Assembly: GCA_025435555.1 (NCBI GenBank)
Contig: JAIWWG010000028.1
Coordinates: 186,001 to 250,000 of the forward strand
Length of the DNA: 64,000 nt
Origin: Chytriomyces cf. hyalinus JEL632
Lineage: Eukaryota; Chytridiomycota; Chytridiomycetes; Chytridiales; Chytriomycetaceae
Reading direction: 5' to 3'
Shown here: positions 11,150 to 22,734 of the stretch, in pieces
Position numbering within the stretch: the stretch's first letter is position 1
How the letters are laid out: each line of letters opens with the position of its first letter
Made by a program: the position numbers and the translations under genes
Notes under the pieces: model-generated
Databases searched by the model: none
The model's input: the letters and a program-made list of their open reading frames with translations, nothing else
Told to the model about the DNA's origin: nothing

Positions 11150-12744
11150 TTTATCCGTCCAAAGCCATCTGCTTCTTGATCTCAGCAATGGCTAGTCCGG
11201 GGTTCAATCCTTTCGGGCAGGTTCTTGTGCAGTCTGATTGGAATAAGAGTTAGGCAATCTGAACATTCATCAACAATTTGCAGCGTCACGTACTCATAAT
11301 CGTGTGGCATCTGTAAACAGAGAATGGATCCTGAAGAGCAGCGCGTCTCTCGGGACCAAAGTGGTCACGGCTGTCAATCATCCATCTGTAAGCCTGCATC
11401 AGCACGGCTGGTCCCAAGTACACGTCACTGTTCCACCAGTAAGACATGCATGACGTGCTGCAGCATGCGCAAAGAATGCATTCGTACAAGCCGTCCTGTG
11501 TTCACCGTTTCGGTCAGCATCACGTCAAACCTTTGCGGAGCAACAGCAGAGAAAAGGCGAGTTTTTTTATATGTACCAGCTTCTTTCGGTCTTCGATTGT
11601 TTGCAGGTTTTCTTTTTCAGGAGCAGGAGTCTTTTGCTTCAAGTATGGCTCGATTGACTTGTACTGCTTGTAGAAGTGGGTCAAGTCTGGTCACGAAACG
11701 ATGTCAGCCTGTGCGAGTCGGTTGGAAGAATAAAATTGCAGTTCCTCACCTGGGACGAGGTCCTTGATCACGTACATGTGTGGCAATGGGTAGATCTTGG
11801 TGGACTTGGACACGTCGCGATCGATACGACTCAGACAGGCCAAGGTGTTTCCTCCACCAATGTTCATGGCGCAAGATCCACAGATTCCTGTTGTAGTCGC
11901 ATGAGTACGACCGGTTCTTCCCTTCTCTCCCCAAAACAAAAGACCCCACCTTCACGGCACGATCTACGGAAAGTCAGTGTGCTGTCATCCTCGTTCTTGA
12001 TCTTGACGAGCGCATCCAACACCATGGGTCCGCATGAGTTCAAGTCGACTTTGTAGGTTTGAAGGGTTGGGGCCAAGGCAGGCGTGTCTGGGTTCTGAGA
12101 GTTTGGACCAGAAAAAAAAGAAGCAAGTTCAAAATGCCGCCGAGTCAAAGACAACATAAAAACAGCGACTGACCCAACGGTAGATTTCAAAAGTCTTCAG
12201 GAGAGGAGCTTTGGCCGAGGCTGGTGCAGCCGTGGCCTGTGCAAGTCTCGCCATGGGCGATGAGTGCATGGAACGCTATTTCGAAAACAGACCCGTTAGC
12301 CTGACAGCCAGTTGTTACAGGGAGTTGGGAAATGGGGAGTGGAACAGATAGCGATATCGATTGCAGCCGTGTTTGAAGGCTGAGCAATTTTTGGGCGGCC
12401 GATCTTGGTGCCAGATCCAGGTTGGCACGGAATCAGAAACGCTCCAGCGCCACCACAAAACTTCCGCAAGCCACGAATACGATCAGACGTGAGATATGCT
12501 ATTCGATAGTTGCACTGCGGTTGAGACCGAGCCTTGTGTGGGATTTGGCGACTTTGCACGTGGCTGCCATTTCATGCGTTTGTTGCAGTTGATGTTCCGT
12601 TCATTCCGATGGGTTCGACAGCAGCCACCAACTCCGTCGAGGTAAAATTGGCACGGCAATTATGAGGGAGAAGTAGGAGAGAGAGAGAGAGCGGGGCAGG
12701 CAGGTGTGTGGGTTACCGTTCCAATTCGCATTGCAAACATTTTG
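11150..12744 (-). repeat. Right arm of the inverted duplication containing SDHB
   Basis: Reverse complement of 6774-8368 with no difference found. The outer edge lies 89 bp before the start codon of the TPR/Mlp1 gene, so this arm includes most of the region between the divergent SDHB and TPR genes. Beyond the edge, words such as GAATATTTT and TATTTAT recur in the same order as beyond the left arm, but with substitutions and gaps. Confidence 0.93.
11151..12269 (-). CDS. SDHB: Succinate dehydrogenase iron-sulfur subunit, right copy
   Basis: Six exons on the minus strand (12269-12174, 12094-11950, 11887-11750, 11686-11577, 11495-11294, 11233-11151) encode the same 257 residues as the copy at 7249-8367, introns included. 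All iron-sulfur cluster cysteines are present, so both copies could be functional. The gene is divergent from the TPR/Mlp1 gene starting at 12834, and 564 bp separate the two start codons. That arrangement suggests a shared promoter region here. The left copy has the same upstream sequence but faces the 3' end of the SANT gene. Confidence 0.96.
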
Positions 12745-12833
12745 GAAGAGTTTCTTTCGTTTAAAAACGAAGCAGGCAATAAATAAAAACAACGCAAGAA
12801 AATATTCTGGTGTAAATATCGAGGCCGCACTGA
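12270..12833. promoter_or_regulatory. Divergent intergenic region between SDHB and TPR/Mlp1
   Basis: This 564-bp region separates the start codons of two divergent genes. The part up to 12744 is duplicated upstream of the other SDHB copy. It contains a 14-nt GA/CT run at 12678-12691. No specific binding site is claimed. Confidence 0.5.
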
Positions 12834-15800
12834 ATGAGCGAAAGAGGTGCTGCCGATGATGGCGAGGTGATCGAGATTGCGAGTAATTCCGACGAAGCAG
12901 AGGAGGAATACTTCAGTGACGAGGAGGGAGAGACTGAGGCCGAGTATGAGGATGAGGTGGAAGGCGCCCAAGCCATGGATGACGAAGGGAATATGAACGA
13001 AGAGGGAGATGATGAGGGAGGGATTCCTGCGCAGTGGGTGCGCGAAAATATATCCTCAGAGGGTCAATTGGACGTGATGGAGACGGAAGACAGAGATGAC
13101 TTGGAACGGATCGACCACCAGGACCACGATTCACTCGGAGACTATGCCGAAGGCGAGCATAGGAGCGATGATGATGAAGAGTCGGATTTGGAATCGAATG
13201 GTTGGGAGAGCGACCATTTGTTGGAGCCAGTGATGGATGAGGAGGACGCAGAAACTGAGGATCGCGAAAATACTCAAGACCATGTTCGAAATGACCAAGA
13301 GAACGCGGATGCAACTCATGCAGATGGAGACTATATCCCTTTGGAAGTTGCCTCAAACTCTGGTCGCTCCGATGCTTCGAACTCTGTGGAGGACGCAGCC
13401 ATGAATGCTAACGATGGGGATGCGGATGCTGACCAACCTGTGCTCTCCACTATTGACTTGCTGCGTCAAAGGGTTCTCGCATCCAGAGTACAAAGCTCTC
13501 CCGATTCACCATTGGCTTTTGACCCTGCTCACATACCCCACGGCGCACCCATCGCTGCCACCATTCATATTCCCTTGGATCGCGCATCTGTGGCTTCTGC
13601 CTCATCATTCGGTACCCCTCAAAAGAGTGCTGATATGGCTTTGGGGACATTGTTGAGGCCCTCAAACGTGACATCCAGTACAAATACGATACCCGTCACG
13701 ACGTCGGCTTCACCGTACATAAATCGTCGCATTTTAGATGCCATCAAACTCCCTCAGTTGGAAGATTCTCTCAAGTCTCTGGTTGGAAGTGTTCCTGGGT
13801 TTGATGTGTTCATGCAAAGGATAGACCAAGTTTTGACCGGCATCCCGGACGAGACCGACTTGAAAGGCAAACAGGTTGCAATCGAGATAGCGTCTTCGTT
13901 GGATCCGGACGGTGTTGCTGCGCAGAGTGGCATGGGCCAAGACAAACCTAAAGAAGTCCTGGACATGGAATTCGGTAAATCGAAGCAGGCTTGCATCAGT
14001 CAAATTTCCTATTCAACTGCGCTTTATACGACAGAGGATCTTGCGCATTCTTTGGAGCAGGAAACGAGGAAGCTGCGTCAAGACCTCAACCAAGCGCGAG
14101 CCCTTGCTTTGACCCAACAAGAAAACATTGGGTCTGGTAAGATGAGTTGTCGGTGCTGTATCCGCATTAAAGTAACATCTCGCGTTTCCCTTTGTAAGGC
14201 AACCTTCAGTCGTCTGGGGGGCTGAGAGAAGCATTGGAGAAGCGATCCCGAGAAAACGCGGAATTAAAAGCCGCATTAAGCATCCTGGAGAGCGACAAGC
14301 GAAACCTGTCTCTTGTGGTCAATAATAAGATGCAAGAAACCGCTTCCAATTTGCGTATGTCATTTGCAAGTTTATGAACGATGCCTTGAGTTAAATAACT
14401 GCCTCTCCTTCAAGGTGAAATCGACTCTCTCCGGCGCGACCTTACCTCCATCCGCACAGAAAATTACCGCCTGCAAGAAGCTGCGACATCAGCTACAACG
14501 ACATCAGCTCAACTGAGCCTTGATCTTTTGACAGCTCAGCAGACTGCTGAATCCAGCAAACAAAACGCGGCCTTCCTCACACAGGAGCTCGCCCGGAAAA
14601 CGCAACAATATGAATCATACCGTGCGAACAAATCCTCCGCAGTGAATAACCTCCAGATGGACCTGGACGCTGCACTGGCGGATAAACAGGCACTGTCAAC
14701 ACGGCTGTCGCAACTTCAAAATCGATATACGGCTCAAGAAGAAAGACTTTCGAAAGCGCTTGCATCACTGCATGAAAGTCAAGAATCGGCAACCACAGCT
14801 AAACTGGCGTTCAAGAACGATATGGAAGCGCAAAAACGCTTGCTTACAGTCTATAATAACCAATTGGAATCTTTGAATGCGCAACTGAGTGAGAACAAAA
14901 ACTTGCTTGCAGAAGCGCAGAATGGGCTGGATGCACTGATTGTTTCAAGGGAGGCATCCGAAAAACGCGTACAGCAGCTCGAAACCTCGATGAAGGAAAA
15001 GGAATCAAAGCTGGTGGATTTGGAAAAACGGATTCTTGTCTTCGATGAGCAAGTGCTTGAATCTATCCACAGCGAAGATCTTTCTGCCATCAGCCCCGCG
15101 GCCCAAGCTGCACAAGCGCTTCAGAAGTCAGGAAAAACGTTCACTCAAGTGGTACGTATTCCCTAGCTTGTACAGTCAACAGTGTGCTGAATATCATTGA
15201 TGCAGTATATGGAATATATTGCCCTGAAAGATGACAACAAACGCTTGAAGTCTGATGTCACGCATCTCACGGAAAACCTGAACGATGTTCTTAACGATCT
15301 TAACGAACGGGTATGATCTGTTGTGATTACCAACCGCGTCATTTTGTTGAATTCACTTGGCGTCTTCTTCATTTGACGAACAGGCGCCCGAAATCAAGAA
15401 GCTTTCAAGTGACAAAAAGCTGGTGGAAGAAGAGGTTCAGCGTCTCTTCGACGAGTTGGAAAAGTCGGAGGCCCTGCGGTTGGAAGCCCAAGACTTCACC
15501 CAGGGATCGAAGCAAGAAATCGAAACTCTATCAGCAAGAAATGGGATTTTGGAGCAAGGTCTGAATTGAGTTCGACAAGTTTTTTTCCTGTCATACACAT
15601 TGAAACGGTCAATCCATACATTTAGAAACGCATGACCTCAGCCGACAAGTCCAACATCTTCTAGTTCAGCTTGAGCATCAAAAATCCGGAGTCTTCTCAC
15701 CATCACCACTTCCCAGGTCATCAAGTCCACGAAACCAATCAAACCAATCTCCTTCAAACCGTATTATTAGCGATCGTCTCGTGCTGTTTGACAATATTGT

Positions 15801-18800
15801 TCAGTTGCAGTCGCAAAATCAACAACTTCGAAGTAGCTTACGCACTGTTTCTGAGGCTCTTGCAAAACTTGAGCGTACTGTTGAAACGAGCGTTGAAGAA
15901 AAAGTGGAACAAGAGTTGGAAGAGAGCGTTCGCATTTTGGAAGAAGTGAGAGAGCAGTTGCGTATTGCGAATGCGCGTTGTGAAACCCTTGGAAGGGAGA
16001 ATGAGGAGCTGCTATTGGCACTTGAGGAGAACAACCTTGGCTTCATTTCTGGCTTAGGTGGCATCATGCCGGGCACACCTCGGGTTGGTGCTGGTAGTTT
16101 TTCGAGGCCGGCTACTCCGATGGGTGGTCCTGGTCGTGTCAGTGGAGCCTTTTCCGGGCAAGTTTTGCACGCTGTACAGGCATGCTCTCGATTCATTTTT
16201 TGGAGCTCATCGTGCACATTTATTGATACAATGCATTTCTATAGGTTGAATACGACGAGTACAAGCTGACCACTTCAAGTGATTTGAAGAAACTCCGAGA
16301 ATCTCATGCCGTGCTCCAAAGAGAAAAAAGCAATTTGGAAATCCAAGTTGCCAGACTTCAAACCGCAATTGAGAACATGAAAGGTGAGTCTCCCCAACGG
16401 CCAACGCTTTGGCAAAATAAGATCCAACAAAAATGCACCACAAAAAACAGAACGCAATGCCAGTTTATTGGATCGTATTGATTCAAGCAAGCACGAAGTT
16501 GAGCATCTTCAGTCTCAAATAACCCGGCATTTGCAGCATCAATCAGCAACCAACGAGCGTCTCTCTGAAGTCTCCGCACAACTCGCACAAACTCGCGGAA
16601 CAATTGACACGCAATCTGCCGAAATCCGCGTGTTGAGAACTGAAAAGGAGTCTCTTGTGGTCAAAGAAGCAACTCTTTCGGCTGAAAAAGCGTCGCTTTC
16701 ACAGCAGCTTGTGGACGTGAAACAACAAGTTGCGCATGTCCAACAACAGCTTCAAAATGCCGAAACAGAGAAGAAAGAAAAAGTGATGAGCGGGGATGAG
16801 AAAATACGTGGCATGGAAGTTCAAGTGTGAGGGGATTATTTTTGTGGTACTACACTTCATGTGTGCCAACATGCTTCTTCCACGTTTCGCAGAGAACTGA
16901 TTCGAGCGCAACTAAGTGCGACACAAGAGGATATACGTGCACGAAGTTTGCGATATGAGACCAGTATGAGCGATGCCAGATACCAAATTGAAAAACTGGT
17001 GCGTACTTGAATTCAACTTTTCCCCAGTCGCCGCTCATTTTTGATAACATCGAACGTTCGATCATGGGATAAATAGACTGCCGAGCTCGCAGAAGCTGTG
17101 CGAACGCGGGAAGTGTCAAAGGTGGAGGAGCGGCGTCTTCAGCAATCTTGCCAGGACTTGCAGTTCCGTCTTACTGCTTCGGAGCAACGAGCTGTGCATT
17201 TGCAGGATTCGCTGAACGAAACTCTAACTTCGCCGGAATCTGTTTTGCTGCGAGAGGCGCGCGCAGAAATTGCTCGGTTAAGGTTCGCGTTTCTGTCACA
17301 CTGGCGATGCATTCTTTTCCTTAATTCCGAGTGCTATTTGTGCAGCACCGAGTTGGAAACAAGTCAACGCGCGCTTGAGAGCCAAAAGGCAGATGTGGAG
17401 CAATACAAGGCCATTGCGTCGTCCTCTGAAGCAAAACTTGCAGAGCGGCTGTCTGAATTTAATGAAACATATGACCGATTTAAAACGGAGATGGAGCAGA
17501 GAGTTCACGCAGCTCAGGTGGGGATCGTTGCTTGTTGTTTCTTTGCTGTGTATTTATCACATAGCTCCATGTAGGAAGAAAAATCTCTTCAGGAGGTTGC
17601 AAAGAATGAAGCAGAAATGAACTTGCGAACGCTGACAGAATCGAGCTCGCGCGACATCCAAAGATTGGAGACTGAATGCGCAACCCTCAGAAATGATAAA
17701 CGTTCCAGTGAAGAACACATTGCTCGACTTCAGAACGCAGAGATGATGGTAGTCACCTTTTTCGCACTCTGCCCACATAACTGCCTTTCGATTCTCAAAA
17801 TCTGTCGACCATTAGGCTCAAACTGCCATACAGTCACTGAATGATGAGCTTGCAACGCTGCAAGAACGGCTTGTTGAATCTCGAGAAGCATACGAGCGTA
17901 TTGTTAAGGCTGAAGCGGAAAGAATTCACGAGGTTGACAAACTCAAAAGAGATTTGAAAAACTCTCGGGAAGATAGCTCACGATTAAACGTAGGCTCGTT
18001 TATTTGCTTTTTGCAAGCATGCCTAATCTCACTGCGAAAAACTCTAGGAGAAAATCGTGTTCGTCGAAAGCGATCTGGATGCCAAAGAGCAACTTTGGGA
18101 GTCGACCAAGACGCAGCTTGACCAAGAAATTGCATCCCTCAAAAAAACGTTAATATTTTATTATTCTGTTGGCTGTTCACAACCACATATTCAGCTTTGA
18201 TTTCTTTCCGTATTTTCCCACAGTAACGAGGACGTGATCACTCAAAACAAGATCTTACACAACCAATTTGAGCAAATCTCGTCTCGTCTCTCTGGGTCAG
18301 ATGACGGCGCTGGGAGCTCGGAGTTATCCCTTGCAAGCCCGTCTTCGACTTTGCAAGAATCTGAGCGGGAGCGACTGGAACTCATCAGGCATCTTCGCCG
18401 AGACAAAGACAGTGTGACGCAAGAGTACGAGATTTGCAAACAAAATCTGGAAAGATTCCAAAAGCAGACGCAACAGCTTCAAACTTTGCTTGATGAGACA
18501 CGAGCGAATCTCGAAAATGTTTGCTTATTTCAAACAATCCATTATTAACACATCTGCGTCTGCTTATTGACGGCTATCTGAACAGGAGAGAAAATCAAAT
18601 CAAGTTGCTGGAGAAATGGAAGCATTGCACAAAGAACTCTTGTCTAAAATTGATCGCGTGAGCGTCTTGACCGAATCAAATTCAACACTTCGGCACAATA
18701 ATAACGTTATGGCGCGAAAACTGGAGTCGCTTGAAATGCGTTTGCGCGAAAGGGAGGCTGAGAACACTCCATTAAAAGGTACGCGCGGTGGTGAAAGTAG

Positions 18801-20837
18801 ACAACTTGCCTCGCTCACACAGTATACGTTATAGAGCAAAACAACTCCCTTCTAGCTGAAATTGAAGCGTTCAAGGGCCAAGTCAATCACCTGCAAACCG
18901 AAAACGCCAAACTTATCGGGAGGGCCAGTGAAATTTTGGGCAAATACAACGTGAGATGTCCACTCTCATTGTTTTTTCCAAAGGCCCTAATTTTGAGTCC
19001 AACGCAGCGTGTCGATCCTGCTGAGCATCAAAACCTGAAAGACGAAATTGTTTCACTCAAGGCAAGTTTGGAGAAGGCCGAGTCGGATGTTTCTGCGGCC
19101 ACTGGAGAACTTGAAGCGCTGAGAAAGAGTTCTGAGAGTCAGATTGTTTTACTCTCTGGGCAAGTTGTGGAGTTGAAAGAGGCTCTTGACGCTGCCAAAG
19201 CTGAAATGTCGACCCAAAAAACTGCGCAGGTATGTCATTATGCCATACGGCAATCAACTTCACGCTTGCAGCTGAAATGTGCAAAACTAGGATGTATTTG
19301 TTAAAGCGGAAAAGGAAAAGATGAAGGCGGTGTGGATCGAACGTGTGGAACGTGGGAACACTGTGATCAAAGACAAGAACATCCAAATTGGCGGCTTAAA
19401 ATCAGAAATTGAGATGCTGAAAGCCTCAGAACTAAAGTTAAAAGAGGAGAATGTTACGCTGGCCAAACTTTCAAGCACCTTTGAGACGGAAAAGGTAAGG
19501 CTCATAACGCAGACAATGACCGTGCTGACGCGAAGTTCGGCAGTTTGATTGGGCAAATACGAACAAGAAACTGGAAGATGAAAACTCAAAGTTGCATTCT
19601 CAGCTTGGCAGTGCATTGACTAGTGCTCCTCAACCGGCTTTGACGAGTGAGAAGTTGCAAGAAAGTGTCATTACCTTTGAACCGAACCAAGCTGTCAGCA
19701 ATCTCAAAACGCAGCTTCCTCCCATCCCTTTGTCTCCCTCGCCGTCAACCAAACGGTCTAGAGAAGAAGAGGCACCGAAAATTTCACCCATCCGATTCGA
19801 AGAACCTGCCTTGCCAGTAGTTTCAGAAACCCCTGAGCCCAAGCGTATACGAGTCGAAGATTTGGCCGATGGACAGGGAAACGACGAAAGTATTGCTCTG
19901 AATCCAGAATCTGAAGCATTGTACTCTGCCACAACTGAGTCTGCACCTGTCAATACATATACCGATGTCAGTTCAGCACCGTCAAATGCTGTGAACATTC
20001 CACTGGTCGCAACACCACCAGTCACGACAACTTCCAGTGCTGAACCAGACACAACTTCGCAACAAAGTAATCAACCGCCGGCGACTAACCCGACACCAAG
20101 GGCTGGTGCGTTAACTTGCATGACGATTCTCACTTCTAAAATTAGTGCCCCCTAACAAATCCACAGATAAAAGTGCACTTAACTCTCTCTTGGCTAAAAA
20201 GATGGCTGCGCTGCGTCCTATGGCGCAGTCTCCTCAGCTGACACGTAAGTGATACTCTCCATGACATTGAAGCGTTGTCTAAATTCTCACATCCCATACA
20301 GCTGAAGCTATGGGCACTGCTGCAGCTATACCACCTCTGACAATCAATGCACCAACTGCATCCACTCAGCCGGCGGGGACAACAAGTGTTTTCGGAGGCG
20401 TTTCTCGAGAGACTCCTGCGCTGGCTCCACCGCCTATCTCCACGGCCGATAAACCAACAGGAAAACCTGTTGTGAAATTGTCGTCTCCAGTCGGAGCTCC
20501 CATTGCTAAGACTAGATCTATTTTGACTCCGGGGCAGGAAGTACTCCCAACAGCAGGAGCAACGACACCAAGGCCGAGCCGCCCCAGACCGTATGCCACG
20601 AATCAAGTTCGCGTTCTTGGCCAACCGATGCAGCCTCCTCAGTACCAAAATGTTCCCGGGAGTGCCACGGGGGCAACAGGAAGACCGATTCGACGACCAG
20701 TCCGTACTCCGTCAATGGCAGGGCAAGTGGCGGGAGTGAGGCCTCATCAAAGCACTCCTGCGGGAAATGTTATGGCTGGAAATATAAGGGCTGCTGGAGC
20801 GGGGAGACCACGTCCGCGGCCTCCTCAGAATCAATGA
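12834..20837 (+). CDS. Nuclear-basket protein TPR/Mlp1 homologue
   Basis: A chain of roughly twenty exons with short GT-AG introns runs from the ATG at 12834 to the TGA at 20835. Coding length is roughly 2,000 or more codons. TPR/Mlp1 proteins form the filaments of the nuclear pore basket and act in mRNA export and quality control. Two family landmarks are visible: LVLFDNIVQLQSQNQQLR (15775-15840), matching the L..fxNI.eLQ.qN..L signature, and the R-V-D-P-A-E-H-Q-N-L segment (about 19010-19040) after a heptad-rich region. Long coiled coils fill 14.0-19.6 kb. The C-terminal part is Pro/Ala/Thr- and Arg-rich. Unusually, the first 150 or so residues are strongly acidic; animal TPR carries its acidic region at the C-terminus. 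The N-terminal exon could be a separate gene, but the frame runs on into the coiled coil. Confidence 0.8.
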
Positions 20838-21104
20838 GAGGAATACGGGTGTAGCGCAATAATCGACTTGTTTCGCGCTATTTATTTTTTCACGTGCAGA
20901 TGCAGATGAGCGAAATAAAATAAAAAACTGATGCTCATTCTGGTTTTGTATACCTTTGGTACCGATACACCTGTGTACCCGGAGGATGAGAGATCCTGTT
21001 AGCCTTTCGTTTTCAACAGTTCTTTTCCTCAACGCTGTAGTTCATCAGACGATCTTTTAAACGATACTACTGTTTGTTGTATATTCACTGAAATTGAAAC
21101 CAAA

Positions 21105-22588
21105 TCACGCGTTCCATCCCCTCAACAAAGCGTTGGTCAACTCTTGCTGATAATCGAAAGTAATCTCCCACACCATCATCCCACCATAGCCCTGCAGCTT
21201 GCTCCAATATGCTTTTGCCTGCACGGACGTGGGATCCTCGTACGAAATGAATTTCTTTGCGGTGGTGCTACCAGAACTCAAAGTTGCAGCTTCCAAAATT
21301 GTGAAGTACCGACGTGTCCAACCGGATCGCGGTGTCGTTGGACCCAGCAAAGGTGAATTTGTTTGGCTCCGCAGGTTTCGGTAACTCCAAATTCCTGAGT
21401 AAATCTTCACTCCGGCACTGTTGGTATATGGCACGTCGTCTACGTCTCCCATAATGGCAAAACAGGCTCCAGTTGCAGAAGCAGGGTTGATGGTTGAAGA
21501 GCAAGCCTGATATAATCCATTGTTACTGAGAGGGCTGTTGACTTGCCAAGACCGCCCATAGAAGGGGATCCCAGGGACAAGTTTGATTTTGGCAACTCCT
21601 GCCTGAACATAAGAATTCAGAACTGAAGAGATTGTGATTTTGTTTGGGTTTGGGTTCGTCAACCTTGAGTCAAGATTCAACGCAGCATTCAAGTCCGAAT
21701 ATTTTGACCATGGACCGTTTAAATCATACGACATGACATTCATGTAGCTGACTTGCTGAGCAATCTGAGTTAGACTAGTGCCGTAAGGCTTTGTACTGGC
21801 CCCTACTGCAATCGAAATAAGGCGGCTGGCACCCAACTTCGCGCGCAACTCTTTCAGAAGAAGAACAAAGTTCTGAGCGTCATACTGGCTTCTTGAGTTA
21901 CTCCAGAGTCCACCAGTGCCCCCAGGGTATTCCCAGTCGAGGTCAACGCCGTCAAAACCTGTCGCAAAATGTCAGACAGCTTTCTTGGAAAACCGAGGAA
22001 GAACAAACCTTCACTGTCCAGCAAATTCAACACATTATTTGCAAACGCCGTTCGAGCAACCGATGATGCAGCTACGTTCGAGAAAAATCCTGACCCGGTC
22101 CAACCTCCGATAGCTGCCACAGTTCGGAGTTGTGGGTACTTGATTCTCTGGGCCCTGAGTGCAGGCAAGTTGAGAGAGTCCGCCCACGAATCTGACGATG
22201 TCACAACGCCACTCTTGTCGACAAGGTAGAAAGCGTAGTTAACGGCGCTTATACCAGTGAAAGCAATGCTGTCAACCGTGCCCCGACTATACCGTGCCCA
22301 GTTTGTGTAGTAGACCACGGCGCCGGGCCGACCATTAGTAAACGGGCGGTACGTGAAAGCGGTTGCAAGGCTTGTGTTGGTGAGTGGGTGAAGGGTCTCC
22401 AGCATAGCCTGGGGGGGTTGACTGGGATGGATCAGAAACACAGTCAGACTCAGTGCCGCTGTCATGAGTGCAAGCGATATCCATTTGCAACGATTGCGGT
22501 ATAAGCTACCGCGGGCGGACTTGTGGTCCTGCGGGGCCAAACCAACGGTGTTGGAGACCAGAAAGGGTTGCTGTTGCTTTGCTTCCAT
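21105..22588 (-). CDS. Membrane-anchored GH18 chitinase
   Basis: Exons 22588-22009 and 21958-21105, separated by a 50-bp intron, give 477 residues. GH18 chitinases hydrolyse beta-1,4 linkages in chitin. The catalytic motif D-G-V-D-L-D-W-E is intact just after the splice junction; the final Glu is the acid/base. Other family blocks are AAIGGWTGSGFF, MNVMSYDLNGPW and a C-terminal MVWEITFDYQ. An N-terminal hydrophobic segment (ISLALMTAALSLTVFLI) lies about 40 residues in, after a basic stretch, which suggests a type II membrane anchor, not a cleaved signal. No chitin-binding module is seen. The chosen ATG follows a poly-T tract; the open frame runs further upstream, but only through poly-Phe. 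Confidence 0.9.
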
Positions 22589-22647
22589 TGGCCGAGGATT
22601 TTTTTGAACCGAATTTGCTCCGAAGGCGAAGAAAATCGAAAAAACCG

Positions 22648-22675
<28 letters not shown>
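22648..22675. repeat. A28 homopolymer tract
   Basis: An uninterrupted run of 28 A on the plus strand (T on the minus strand), 60 bp upstream of the chitinase start codon and downstream of the FANCM stop. Long poly(dA:dT) tracts are known to exclude nucleosomes in fungal promoters; that role here is inference. The run length may be inexact because of sequencing error. Confidence 0.8.
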
Positions 22676-22679
<4 letters not shown>

Positions 22680-22734
22680 AACACGTAACAACCAAACTTC
22701 ATGGGTGATGATGCAGTGCATATGTCTTTTTATT

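Noticed and set aside
6774-12744. Inverted repeat as a pure assembly artefact
   Set aside because: The spacer is unique and the flanks outside the arms show decayed similarity, which an artificial mirror copy would not produce. Not excluded without reads.
22589-22702. Upstream extension of the chitinase through a poly-Phe stretch
   Set aside because: The extension is just translation of the T28 tract; the ATG at 22588 gives a normal N-terminus.
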